DNA of 51,128 bases from Brytella acorum (GTDB lineage: Bacteria; Pseudomonadota; Alphaproteobacteria; Acetobacterales; Acetobacteraceae). The notes under the pieces are model-generated. The model did no database searches. It saw nothing but the letters and a program-made list of their open reading frames with translations, and was not told the origin of the DNA. The position numbers and the translations under genes were made by a program. The DNA lies in contig NZ_JARBJP010000012.1 in NCBI RefSeq assembly GCF_029309905.1, positions 1 to 51,128 on the forward strand. The letters run 5' to 3'. Below are positions 13,500 to 22,432 of this stretch, piece after piece; positions within the stretch are counted from its first letter, which is position 1; the number at the start of each line of letters is the position of its first letter.

Positions 13500-16091
13500 T
13501 CACCAATTATAGGTCAGATTTCCATATACTTTTCTACCTTGCCCAAGATAGCAAGTCGCCGTGGCGCAAGCAGTGACATAATATTTATTGGTAAGATTAG
13601 ACACTGCCAGTTGTGCTCTTAGACCCCTTAGCATAGGGAAGGCAGTGCCAAAGTCATAATGGGCGCCAATGTCGAAAAGCATATGGGACGGAACTTTATA
13701 AGATTCGACATTATCAGGAAACGTAAAACCGACATACCGCATACCCCAGTTTATACCAAACCCGCTCGCAATCTTTCTTGGTAAAGTATAATCTGCAAAG
13801 ATTGAAAACATATTACGTGGCACCTGCGGAACTGAGTGCCCTTGTTCAGGCAAGGCGCTTCCATAATACGTCCCCGTAACGGGATTATATTTCTGGTCGG
13901 TATAATTATTTTTTGCAAAGCGAGCGTCAGTAAAGGAATAAGAGGCGATCAGTCTCAAGTCTCTCGTGATATTGCCATTGGCCGAAACTTCGAACCCCTG
14001 AGATCGAACGCGACCGCCATCAGTAGTGTAGCCTGAATGTACGAGATCGTTAATAAGGTAATGATTTTCGTTGATTCGGAAAGCTGATGCCGTAATCAGA
14101 ATATCCCTGTTCGGAACCTTGTATTTTAGGCCAGCTTCAAGCTGATCGCCTGTCAAGGGGGCCTGTGGCTTTCCTTGCCAGTCCGTTGAATCCTGAGGAA
14201 CGAAAGACGTCGCATAGCTGAAATAAGGAGCCAGGCCGAACGGAAGCTCATACACAAGACCGGCTCGCCAGGTGAATGCCCTTGGTGTGGAAAGTTTTGA
14301 CGTTACGGTCCTCGTTACCGTCTGTACACCACCTGACGTGCTATTACGACGCAGGTCCCGGGAGTCATTTAGCCAATCTTGCCTTCCTCCGAGAATTATA
14401 GATAAGCCTTTCCATCGAATTTGGTCCTGAAAATAGACTCCCTCCTGAAAATAGTTATAATTCGTATGAATGGTGGACGTGATGCATCCTGCACGCGGAT
14501 TGGTATCCATGCAGATATTGAAGGGCGTTGCCTGTGGATCATAAACATTTACCAATAGATCATCATTGCTTCCAAAAGCGTCGAGTTTATAATTTACGTT
14601 TCTAAAATCAGACCCAATAACCCAAGTGTGGGACACAGATCCTGTATTAATTTTTCCAGAAATCCTAGAATCTAAAGTGGCTGTATTGTAGCGATCCCTA
14701 TGATAATAAGGATCTAGCGCCACTAGATTTGGATTGGAAATATCAGGTGTATAGTCGTAATAAGAATATTTTATCGTGCTTTGAGATTCAACCCATCGAA
14801 AAATCTGTTCAAATTTAATATATTTATTAAATGCGTGGTTAAATTGATACTCAAACATAGCCTCGGTGCTTCTACCTTGATTCCAGTCAGGAGAGCCGAC
14901 GAAATTGCTGCGCGGAATTCTGTTATAGCCATTTGTGATAATTGTGCCGCGCACAGGAAGCTGATTTCCTTCGTTAACCCCTATATCAGGTGTATAGACA
15001 TAGCTCCCAAGTAAAGTTAGGGATGTTTTTCTATCGATGTCCCAAGTTATCGACGGAAGAACCCCTACGCGGTGATAATCGACATATTTGGTTTGCGTGC
15101 CTTGGGTTACACCGATCGCAGCAATTCGGTAGCGTACATTGCCCGATTTGGTGATCTTGTCACTCACGTCTGCGGTTGCTTCATAGCGTCCCCAATTGCC
15201 AAAACCAAGCGAGATTTCGTGGAATGGGGTGTTTGTCGGTTTCTTTAGCGTCGCATTGATCATACCCCCAGGATAAACTTGTCCGTACATGACTGAAGCC
15301 GGTCCATTCACAGCTTCAAGCCGTTCGATAAATGCCGTGTCGGTTAGTGAAGCGCCATAGCTGTTTAAGCCATCAATAAACTCCGTCGTGGAGAAGCCTC
15401 TTTGATAAATCCCGAAAGCCGGAGAGTTACTTGCGGCCGGATTGCGTTCTTCGGATGATACTCCCGGCGTGTAGCGCAGCGCTTCGGAGATGCTCTGGGG
15501 CTGTTGATCGACTATCTGTTGTTTTGTGACAACATAGATTGAATTGGGAATTTCGGTAAGAGGTGTGTCGGTCTTGGTTGCGCTCACCGTGTTTTCGGCG
15601 ACGTAACCGACGCCAGGGCCGGTCGGGTCTTGGCGAGCGACGGTGCCGCCCACGCGAACGGGGCCGAGGGTGATGGCTGCGGAGGCTTTCTGGATAACGA
15701 TCGTATCGGCGCCGGACTGGCGCCATGAGAGGCCCGACGTGGAGAGTAGTCTTTGCAGGGCCACCGGGCGGCTCATGCTGCCCGAAATGGCCGGCGCGGC
15801 CTTCCCCGAGATGAGCGACGGATCGTAGGTGACCTGAATTCCGCCCTGCCGACCGAAAGCCGCCAGGGCTTGTCCGAGCGGAAGCGCCGGAATGCTGTAA
15901 GAGCGCGCCGAGGCCGATGTCGCTGCCGTGGCTTGGGAGGCGCTTCCTTGTGCCGACGCCGGGCTGGCCGCTGCCAGGGAAAAAAGCACCGCCGACGGAA
16001 CGGCCAGGATAACCGGGCGTCGCAACCATGCGTGGCATTGACCGCGCCGTCTTCCTGCGTTTCGGATGGGGGCGCTGGCGTCGAGGGGCAT
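13500..16091 (-). CDS. TonB-dependent siderophore receptor with STN signalling domain (FecA/FpvA-like)
   Basis: 863 residues; ATG 16091 follows AGGAGG. A long signal peptide ends at ASAQ. The STN domain (YSIPALPLGQALAAFGRQGGIQVTYD) talks to FecR; the plug (IPNSIYVVTKQQIVDQQPQSISEALRYTPGV) and a 22-strand-type barrel follow, ending in the expected aromatic residue (NLTYNW). The ferric substrate cannot be told. Odd: the barrel-coding part (about 13500-15400) is clearly more AT-rich and uses different codons than the N-terminal part and the flanking genes, suggesting a recombined chimera. Confidence 0.93.
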   Translation of the reverse strand: MPLDASAPIRNAGRRRGQCHAWLRRPVILAVPSAVLFSLAAASPASAQGSASQATAATSASARSYSIPALPLGQALAAFGRQGGIQVTYDPSLISGKAAPAISGSMSRPVALQRLLSTSGLSWRQSGADTIVIQKASAAITLGPVRVGGTVARQDPTGPGVGYVAENTVSATKTDTPLTEIPNSIYVVTKQQIVDQQPQSISEALRYTPGVSSEERNPAASNSPAFGIYQRGFSTTEFIDGLNSYGASLTDTAFIERLEAVNGPASVMYGQVYPGGMINATLKKPTNTPFHEISLGFGNWGRYEATADVSDKITKSGNVRYRIAAIGVTQGTQTKYVDYHRVGVLPSITWDIDRKTSLTLLGSYVYTPDIGVNEGNQLPVRGTIITNGYNRIPRSNFVGSPDWNQGRSTEAMFEYQFNHAFNKYIKFEQIFRWVESQSTIKYSYYDYTPDISNPNLVALDPYYHRDRYNTATLDSRISGKINTGSVSHTWVIGSDFRNVNYKLDAFGSNDDLLVNVYDPQATPFNICMDTNPRAGCITSTIHTNYNYFQEGVYFQDQIRWKGLSIILGGRQDWLNDSRDLRRNSTSGGVQTVTRTVTSKLSTPRAFTWRAGLVYELPFGLAPYFSYATSFVPQDSTDWQGKPQAPLTGDQLEAGLKYKVPNRDILITASAFRINENHYLINDLVHSGYTTDGGRVRSQGFEVSANGNITRDLRLIASYSFTDARFAKNNYTDQKYNPVTGTYYGSALPEQGHSVPQVPRNMFSIFADYTLPRKIASGFGINWGMRYVGFTFPDNVESYKVPSHMLFDIGAHYDFGTAFPMLRGLRAQLAVSNLTNKYYVTACATATCYLGQGRKVYGNLTYNW

Positions 16092-16136
16092 AGGGTCGAT
16101 CCTCCTTTTATGCGAATGCGTTGCATTTGAAAGGAG

Positions 16137-16164
16137 GACGGGGCAGCAGGGTGTTTTTTAAGGG
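16137..16164 (-). promoter_or_regulatory. Putative FecI-type ECF promoter of the TonB receptor
   Basis: Reverse strand reads CCCTTAAAAAA, 10 nt, CCCCGTC. The same 28-bp layout occurs before fecR (17317-17344) and on the + strand at 18049-18076. An A-tract plus CGTC at fixed spacing suits an ECF-type -35/-10 pair. It lies 46 bp before the receptor ATG. A dyad-like sequence at 16111-16127 between promoter and start might be a Fur-type site, but this is weak. Confidence 0.55.
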
Positions 16165-16235
16165 CAACGTCGTAAAGTTTTTTCGTCAGTAGCCACAATC
16201 TATTGGAAGGAAACGGTTTGTCTGGTTCATTTGGG

Positions 16236-17252
16236 TCAGTGTCCGGCTTGCGGATCGGCCCCGGTTACGATCAGGATGGTCCCGCCAATTTCCAGGACAT
16301 GACCGCCAGACGGAACGACGGCAGCGCGCAACGCCGCCGGGATATTGTGCAGGTCATAGACGCCGCCCACATGCCTTGTGCGTAGGGCATCGCCCCACGT
16401 CACGATGAAGCCGGGGTAGTAGCGGCGCAAAAGGTCGACGACCTGTCCGATCGTGTCGTCTTCGATCACCAGGGTGCCCGTCGTCCATGAACCGATCGCT
16501 TCGGGCGTCATTGTGAGGCGGGTAATCTGCCGGGTTGACCGATCCAGCCGTATTTCCTCGCCGGCCGTGACATGCAGTTCGGACGCGTCGCCCTCTGACG
16601 AGATGCCGACGACGCCTTCCTGAACGCCGACGCGGATTTGCGAACTATCCAGCCGCACGTCGAAGCGGGTGCCGATGTCGCGTGCCCGGATTGTCCCAGC
16701 GCTCACCGTAAAGGGGCGGTGTTCATCGTGCCGGACCACGAAGAAAGCCTCTCCGCTCAGCAGTGTGACGCTTCGTGCCTCGGGCCGATAATGAACCGCG
16801 ATCGCGGACTGAGCGCCAAGCGTGACGACGCTTCCATCGGCCAGAGTGACGCTTCGGTCCTGGCCGATAGGGGTCGTGTAATCGGCCTGGAGGGCAATTC
16901 GTATACCCGGCAGGAAAAACAGCGCCGCTCCACACAGGGCTGTGGCAAGTCCGGCCCCGACGGCGTAGCGTCGAAAAGGTTTTGCCGACCGCATGGCGCG
17001 CACGGGTGGTTGGCGGGGAGCGGTCGAGCGGTCGTGATCCGGCAGGGAGAAAAGAGCGGGCGCCAGTGCTCCCGTCAGCTTCCATACGCGCAGGGCGCGA
17101 GACCATGCCTCGGCATGGGCAAGCGATCGTGCATGCCACGCGGAAAATTCCCGACGGAGGGCAGGATCATCCGGCTCCTCTGTTAGCCGGATGACCCAGA
17201 GATTGGCTTCGGATGTCAGTTCATCCCCAGATCCAGCAGAATTATCTGTCAT
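16236..17252 (-). CDS. fecR: FecR-type anti-sigma factor
   Basis: 338 residues from ATG 17252. The cytoplasmic N-terminus ([35 protein letters not shown]) is the FecR N-domain that holds the sigma factor; one membrane span follows (about residues 97-117); the periplasmic FecR domain reads SVTLADGSVVTLGAQSAIAVHY and RSVTLLSGEAFFVV. A C-terminal secretin/STN-like region (EDDTIGQVVDLLRRYYPGF) would contact the receptor. It lies between fecI and the receptor, the classical cell-surface signalling order. Confidence 0.9.
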   Translation of the reverse strand: MTDNSAGSGDELTSEANLWVIRLTEEPDDPALRREFSAWHARSLAHAEAWSRALRVWKLTGALAPALFSLPDHDRSTAPRQPPVRAMRSAKPFRRYAVGAGLATALCGAALFFLPGIRIALQADYTTPIGQDRSVTLADGSVVTLGAQSAIAVHYRPEARSVTLLSGEAFFVVRHDEHRPFTVSAGTIRARDIGTRFDVRLDSSQIRVGVQEGVVGISSEGDASELHVTAGEEIRLDRSTRQITRLTMTPEAIGSWTTGTLVIEDDTIGQVVDLLRRYYPGFIVTWGDALRTRHVGGVYDLHNIPAALRAAVVPSGGHVLEIGGTILIVTGADPQAGH

Positions 17253-17316
17253 GCGGACCACAAGGTACCCCACGCGCGTTCGGGCGGCAGCATAAAAGCT
17301 GCCATCTGATAAGAGA

Positions 17317-17344
17317 GACGGGGGGCAGGGACATTTTTTAAGGG
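17317..17344 (-). promoter_or_regulatory. Putative FecI-type ECF promoter before fecR
   Basis: Reverse strand reads CCCTTAAAAAA, 10 nt, CCCCGTC: identical boxes and identical spacing to the receptor promoter at 16137-16164. It lies between the fecI stop and the fecR start (65 bp upstream), so fecR may be transcribed both from fecI and from its own signal-dependent promoter. Confidence 0.5.
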
Positions 17345-17351
17345 CGCCGGT

Positions 17352-17870
17352 TCAGTTTCTGGTTTCGGTATCGTCGAGCGCCACCTGGCAGGCGGACATG
17401 GCTTCGTCGATCAATTGGGCGGTTCTTCCGATGGAGATGCCCAGGACCGCCGCGATCTCCCGCAGTTTGCAGCCGCCGAACCGCTTCATCTCGAAAGCAA
17501 GGCGGGTGCGCGGCGGAAGCGTCGCCAGCGCCCGCTCGACGATGACGAGTTCCTCGCGGCTTCCTGCGTGATCTTCGGGCGATAGCGGGTCGTTGAGTAG
17601 ATGCTGGATCGCGACATTCGTGATGTCTTCCTCGTTCCGGGTTCTTCCGACACGGAGGAAATCGATGGCGAGGCGGCGGACCGTGAGCAGGAGGTAAGGC
17701 AGCGGGCGCTTGATCTCGACGCCCTGTCGGTTCGCCGATGTCGCCTTGAGATAGGCGTCCTGTACGATATCCTCGGCGCGCGACCGGCAGCCGATTATCT
17801 TCGCCGCAACGTCCACGAATTGCAGGCGGTGGCTGAGCCAGACCTCCAGAAGCTGGTCCGTGTCTTTCAC
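17352..17870 (-). CDS. fecI: FecI-type ECF sigma factor
   Basis: 172 residues from a GTG at 17870. Region 2 (FVDVAAKIIGCRSRAEDIVQDAYLKA) and region 4 (ALATLPPRTRLAFEMKRFGGCKLREIAAVLGISIGRTAQLIDEAM) are clear and the protein has the two-domain size of ECF factors. With fecR and the TonB receptor directly downstream it forms a complete surface-signalling system: receptor STN contacts FecR, which releases the sigma factor. The predicted target promoters are the 28-bp motifs noted in this region. Confidence 0.9.
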   Translation of the reverse strand: MKDTDQLLEVWLSHRLQFVDVAAKIIGCRSRAEDIVQDAYLKATSANRQGVEIKRPLPYLLLTVRRLAIDFLRVGRTRNEEDITNVAIQHLLNDPLSPEDHAGSREELVIVERALATLPPRTRLAFEMKRFGGCKLREIAAVLGISIGRTAQLIDEAMSACQVALDDTETRN

Positions 17871-18048
17871 CGCGACATGGTTCCCGACATGACTGAGTTG
17901 ACGAACACACCCACCCGGCGGCGTTTGCCCCCGACTGACCAGCTTTATTGCGAGTAATTCCGAACTTCAACGGTGATTCCGCACAAGGTGGCTTGAATGC
18001 CTCACGCCCTACAAAAAGACGCCGGGAGCGCGAAAAATTGCGATTTCG

Positions 18049-18076
18049 CCCTTAAAAACTCACCGTGCTTTCCGTC
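18049..18076 (+). promoter_or_regulatory. Third copy of the 28-bp FecI-type promoter motif, facing right
   Basis: CCCTTAAAAAC, 10 nt, TTCCGTC on the + strand, with the same 28-bp length as the two leftward copies. It points away from fecI into a 160-bp stretch that ends at the broken recombinase; no + strand gene follows. It may be a promoter orphaned by integration of the recombinase-bearing element, or drive a small RNA. Confidence 0.35.
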
Positions 18077-18236
18077 TAAAGACTGAGGGTACTTCGGCTA
18101 TCGTCCGAAGCAGGGCTTGTGTCTGATTGAGAATCGGATAAGATTTCTGTTGCAGGGTTTCTTCGACTCCGACGGAGCGGCGGCCAGCCGACGCAACCTG
18201 TGAGAACGAACAGCCTGCCTATCGTCGTTGTCGGCT

Positions 18237-19921
18237 TCAGATGGCGATTTCCAGCGAGTGTCGGTATCGGCCAGACCGTGTCCCCGCAACCATCTCAAAT
18301 TGCGATGCGAACGCATCAGGAACCCCCGCCCTCGAAAGAGGCGCGGGGGTTCTACTTTTCAGCGATAACGTAAGAATTCCAGCGAGATCGCCGCGTAGGT
18401 CGATCAGCAGTTCGTCCTCAGCCGGTGTCAGGACGATTTCGCTGACCAGGGAACGAATCACCCCACCTGCCTGGATACGGGTGTTGTCATCATTGTGCTG
18501 GAGCGGCTCGTAGAGCGTCGCCACCTGGACGCGGTAATAGGTCGCCATCTCGGGATGCCGCAGGGGCGGTGGTTCCTGGGCATCCTTGAGGAAATAAATC
18601 AGCTCGCTCTTTCGGGCTTCGAGCTTGTCCATCTTCTCTTTCATCGAGGGATGGAACATGCCGTCGGCAATGGCATCGACCGTGGCAGTGATCTGCCTGT
18701 CGATCCGGATCAGCTCTGACTTTGCCGCACTGATCCCAGCGCTACTCTCCATCCGGAGCCGGTTGGCCTCGTGGGTGAACTCGTCACAGAACTCGCGAAA
18801 CAGGGCTGGATCCATCATATGATGGCGCAACGCGCCGAGGGCACGCTCCTCGAGGCGGTCGCGGCGGAGGTTCTGCCGGTTGTCGCAGGTGCCTTTGTTC
18901 CGTGCCGTCGAGCAGCCCATCGGATCGGCCGAGATCATGGAATAGCCCCCACCGCAGCAACTGCAACGGGCCAGCCCAGAGAACAGATGCTTCGGCCGGC
19001 GGCGATCGCGGAAATGATTCTCTTCCACGTCGTCTTCCGGGGTCTTGCGCAGTTTGAGCGCGCCCTGCCGCGCCTTGGCAGTTTCCCACAGATCATCGTC
19101 GAGAATACGCAGTTCGGGGACGTGGTGGGTGATCCATTCGGAATCCGGGTTCATGCGGGCCTGACGCTTGCCGGTATCCGGATCCTTGATGAAGCGTTGG
19201 CGATTCCACACCAGCCTGCCGACATACAGCTCGTTGTTGAGGATGCCGATGCCACGCTGCGGTTGCCGTTGATGGTGGTAAATCCCCAGGCTGAACCGCC
19301 GGGGCCCGGGATGCCGTCATTGTTCAGCTCCACCGCGATGCGCTTGGGAGATTTGCCCGCGATATAATCCCGGAAGATACGCCGGACGATGTCGGCCTCG
19401 GTCTCATTGATCGCGCGGTCGCCCCGGATCCGCTCACCATTTCCGTCAAGATCCTTGACGACGTCATAGCCGTAGGATTTGCCGCCGCCAGATTTGCCCA
19501 GTTCGACCCGACCCCGCAGGCCGCGTCGGGTCTTGTCGGCCAGATCCTTCAGGAACAGGGCGTTCATCGTGCCTTTCAGGCCGATATGCAGGTGACTGAC
19601 TTCTCCTTCGGACAGGGTGACGATCTTCACGCCCGCGAAGGCCATGCGCTTGAACAGGCCGGCGATGTCTTCCTGATCACGGGAGAGGCGGTCCATGGCC
19701 TCGGCCAGTACTAACTGGAAGCGGCCGCGTGTGGCATTGGCCATGAGGGCCTGAATGCCCGGCCGCAGCAGGGACGCTCCCGAGATGGCATGGTCGGCAT
19801 AGTCTTCGACCACAAACCAGCCCTGCTTTTCGGCGTAGAGATGACACAGGCGCAACTGATCTGTAATCGAGGCTTCGCGTTGGTTGTCGGACGAATGGCG
19901 GGCATAGATCGCAACACGCAT
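18237..19921 (-). pseudogene. Large serine recombinase, frameshifted near 19257
   Basis: From ATG 19921 the N-terminus MRVAIYARHSSDNQREAS (catalytic Ser in ARHSS), DRLSRDQEDIAGLFKRM and GLRGRVELGKSGGGKSYGYD form the catalytic and recombinase domains. After WGFTTINGNR the frame is lost; one base missing around 19256-19262 restores GILNNELYVGRLVWNRQRF in the next frame, leading into the zinc-ribbon SGLARCSCCGGGYS and a coiled coil (RLRMESSAGISAAKSELIRIDRQ) to 18237. An intact protein would have about 560 residues. The shift falls in the recombinase domain, so the product is probably inactive. Confidence 0.85.
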
Positions 19922-19940
19922 TACGCTGTCTTCCCTGTTC

Positions 19941-20126
19941 TCAGGAGCGTCGCTCTGTCTGCTCCCGCTGTTGTGCCTCAAACCGTTCCCGAGCTGCCCT
20001 GCGGGCAAGTAAACGGGCCAGTTCCACCAGGCGTGGGTCGGGACCAACCTCCGGCCGGGTCAGGGCCGGTTCCGGCGGTAATGGCGCGAAAGGATCCGCC
20101 GCGTCCTGTCGATGAGTATCAGCCAT
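19941..20126 (-). CDS. Small recombinase-associated hypothetical protein
   Basis: 61 residues starting MADTHRQDAADPFAPLPPEP, then DPRLVELARLLARRAARERFE and a polar tail. It ends 19 bp before the recombinase start on the same strand. Its ELARLLARRAARE helix resembles the 61-residue protein at 1031-1216, which sits upstream of the other recombinase. Function unknown; conserved position suggests an accessory role in integration or control. Confidence 0.55.
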   Translation of the reverse strand: MADTHRQDAADPFAPLPPEPALTRPEVGPDPRLVELARLLARRAARERFEAQQREQTERRS

Positions 20127-20346
20127 CGTCGCTCTGTTCCGGAGGCGTTGCAAGAAAATCCTCGTCACGATCCGGACAGATGCTGATGAAATCAATGAAT
20201 CTGGCGTAATTTGAGAATAAAGCAGGGTCGGCCTTACGCGGGTAATGGCGTAGTCAGTTGTACTCCGTCGAACCCGCGCGTCGCGTAATGACTTGCTCAA
20301 GAGAGGCCGAACTTTGCGGGAAGACGCGGCGTGTTATGCTTCCTGC

Positions 20347-20967
20347 ATGCCTCAGACGCCTCTCGACTCTGCCACTGACGACTTGCCCCGTTGCTCGTGG
20401 GCCAGAACCAATCCGCTGCTGCGTGGCTACCACGACGAAGAATGGGGTGAACCGGTTCGGGACAGCCGAATGCTGTGGGAGATGCTCTGCCTGGAGGGTT
20501 TTCAGGCGGGACTGTCCTGGCTGATCGTCCTGCGCCGACGTGAGGGCTTCCGCCAGGCATTTGCGAATTTCGATCCCGAGATCGTCGCGCGCTTTGATGA
20601 AAGCGATGTCGAACGCCTGATGGCGGATCCCGGGATCATTCGCGCGCGAGCGAAAATCCAGGCGACGATCGGCAACGCCAAGGCCTGGCTGGCCATGCGG
20701 GAGCGGGGCGAGGATTTTGCCACCTTTGTCTGGAGCATGGTGCCGGATGCGCCGATCCGGAACACGACCGGCGCCGTTCTGGCGCAGTCGCCGCTCTCCC
20801 AGGCTCTGTCGAAGGCCCTGAAGGCGCTGGGATTCAAGTTTGTCGGGCCGGTGATTGTCTACGCCTGGATGCAGGCGGTCGGGATGATCGACGATCATGA
20901 TCCGGACTGCTTCCGGCATCACCAGCATACGGCGCGGTCAGCAGGCACGTTTCACCCGGTGTATTGA
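20347..20967 (+). CDS. tag: DNA-3-methyladenine glycosylase I
   Basis: 206 residues. RCSWARTNPLLRGYHDEEWGEPVRD is the N-terminal signature of Tag, with a zinc-ligand Cys and His; FQAGLSWLIVLRRREGFRQAF and LGFKFVGPVIVYAWMQAVGMIDDHDPDCFRHH complete the helix-hairpin-helix glycosylase. It removes 3-methyladenine from alkylated DNA. The HTARSAGTFHPVY tail is unremarkable. It is transcribed rightward, convergent to the DUF1348 gene. Confidence 0.93.
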   Translation: MPQTPLDSATDDLPRCSWARTNPLLRGYHDEEWGEPVRDSRMLWEMLCLEGFQAGLSWLIVLRRREGFRQAFANFDPEIVARFDESDVERLMADPGIIRARAKIQATIGNAKAWLAMRERGEDFATFVWSMVPDAPIRNTTGAVLAQSPLSQALSKALKALGFKFVGPVIVYAWMQAVGMIDDHDPDCFRHHQHTARSAGTFHPVY

Positions 20968-20976
20968 GGCGCCGGA

Positions 20977-21441
20977 TTACAAGCTGAGGTCCGAGAGTGT
21001 CGGATGGTCATCCGGCCGGCGCCCCAAAGGCCAGTGGAACAGACGATCCTGCTCGTCGATCATGAGGTCATTGATGGAGGCCACGCGCCGGGACATCAGG
21101 CCAGCCTCGTCGAACTCCCAGTTTTCATTGCCATAAGAACGAAACCACTGGCCGGTCTCATCGCGCCACTCATAGGCAAAACGGACAGCGATACGATTTT
21201 CCCGGAAAGCCCAGACCTCCTTGATGAGTCGGTAGGCCTGCTCACGAGCCCATTTCTCCGTTAGAAACGTGACGATTTCGGCTCGCCCCCGAATAAAGTC
21301 CGACCGGTTGCGCCACTGGCTGTCGAGGCTATAGGCCAGCGCGACTTTTGCCGGATCCTGACTGTTCCAGGCGTCTTCGGCCAGGCGGGTCTTGAGTGCG
21401 GCGGTTTCTGCGTCAAATGGAGGGAGCGGCGGTCGCGACAT
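20977..21441 (-). CDS. DUF1348 / nuclear transport factor 2-like protein
   Basis: 154 residues. [51 protein letters not shown] and [27 protein letters not shown] are characteristic of DUF1348, a SnoaL/NTF2-like cone-shaped fold. Biochemical role unknown. It lies 14 bp after the isonitrile-hydratase-like gene, probably one operon. Confidence 0.85.
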   Translation of the reverse strand: MSRPPLPPFDAETAALKTRLAEDAWNSQDPAKVALAYSLDSQWRNRSDFIRGRAEIVTFLTEKWAREQAYRLIKEVWAFRENRIAVRFAYEWRDETGQWFRSYGNENWEFDEAGLMSRRVASINDLMIDEQDRLFHWPLGRRPDDHPTLSDLSL

Positions 21442-21455
21442 GACGGAACTCCGGA

Positions 21456-22151
21456 TCAGATGTTCGGGGAAAGCCGCATCGCAGCCTTGCGCGCCTGGGC
21501 TTCGCGCTTAACAAGAAGTGGCGCCATCCGCTCGCGATAGCGCTCAAGGATCTCCGGCGGCGCGGTCTCGGACCGACCAGATTCAAAGGGCGGGGCCGGC
21601 GCGTATTCCAGACCAAGCTGAATGGTTTTCGCGACATCCTCGCCCGCTATTTCGGCCAGCACCGTCAGGGCAAAATCGATACCGGCGGTCACGCCTCCAC
21701 CAGTGATGACAGAGCCGTCACGCACCACCCGTCCCGTGTCGGGAAGGGCACCAAACAATGGCAACAGGTGACGCCACGCCCAGTGGCAGGCCGCGCGTCG
21801 CCCGGTCAGAAGCCCTGCGGCACCCAGGATCAGTGAGCCGGTGCAGACCGAGGTGACATAGCGCGCGCCGGAACCGAGGCGTCGGATTTCGGCGATGAAC
21901 GTGTCGTCCAGTGCTGCGTCCAGCGCGCTAAGTCCTCCCGGCACGCACAACAGGTCGCAGGCAGTCACATCGGCCAGGCGCTGCGTTCCGGCGAATGTCA
22001 GCCCCTCGCTTTCGACGCTGCCCCCCGAAGCGCTGGCGACAATCACGTTCGCCCCCGGTGTCCGGGAAAGGAACTGATAGGAGCCGGTAAAATCGAGCTG
22101 CGTCATGCCAGAGTAAATGGCGAAGAGAATGCGGAAGGACGGTTGGTTCAC
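21456..22151 (-). CDS. DJ-1/PfpI protein, isonitrile hydratase-like
   Basis: 231 residues from GTG 22151, preceded by AGGAGA at good distance. [19 protein letters not shown] carries Asp20 and [18 protein letters not shown] carries the nucleophile-elbow Cys103 followed by Thr; both fit isonitrile hydratase (InhA), which hydrates isonitriles to N-formamides. No C-terminal AraC HTH is present, which separates it from GlxA regulators. The substrate is inferred from motif only; other DJ-1 subfamilies are possible. Confidence 0.8.
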   Translation of the reverse strand: MNQPSFRILFAIYSGMTQLDFTGSYQFLSRTPGANVIVASASGGSVESEGLTFAGTQRLADVTACDLLCVPGGLSALDAALDDTFIAEIRRLGSGARYVTSVCTGSLILGAAGLLTGRRAACHWAWRHLLPLFGALPDTGRVVRDGSVITGGGVTAGIDFALTVLAEIAGEDVAKTIQLGLEYAPAPPFESGRSETAPPEILERYRERMAPLLVKREAQARKAAMRLSPNI

Positions 22152-22230
22152 GGACGTCTCCTGTATGCGTTTCCTCAGTCTGAAACGCCCGCAGAGTTGA
22201 CGAAAGGACAATGATCCCTCATTTCAGGCC

Positions 22231-22432
22231 ATGAGCGGGCGCATCGGCATTGTGATCTATCCGGATTTCCAGATCCTCGACGCTACCGGTCCTATCGCGG
22301 CATTCGAGATCGCCGGACGCGTGGCCAGAGACAGATACGAGCTTGCGATCCTGTCAGCCAGTGAGGGGCTGGTTCGCTCTTCCTCCGACGTGGCACTGGA
22401 TACCGCCTCGATACGGAAAGCCGATGACGATC
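22231..22432 (+). pseudogene. GlxA-type regulator, N-terminal fragment
   Basis: The reading MSGRIGIVIYPDFQILDATGP, EIAGRVARDRYELAILS and DVALDTASIRKADD is the start of a GATase1-like AraC-family (GlxA) regulator. After about 67 residues similarity ends abruptly and the frame runs antisense through the tail of an MFS gene. The DJ-1 core and HTH are missing, so this is a truncated remnant facing a truncated transporter. Confidence 0.75.

Noticed and set aside
16111-16127. Possible Fur box upstream of the TonB receptor
   Set aside because: Only partial dyad symmetry and no second site; kept as a remark in the promoter entry.
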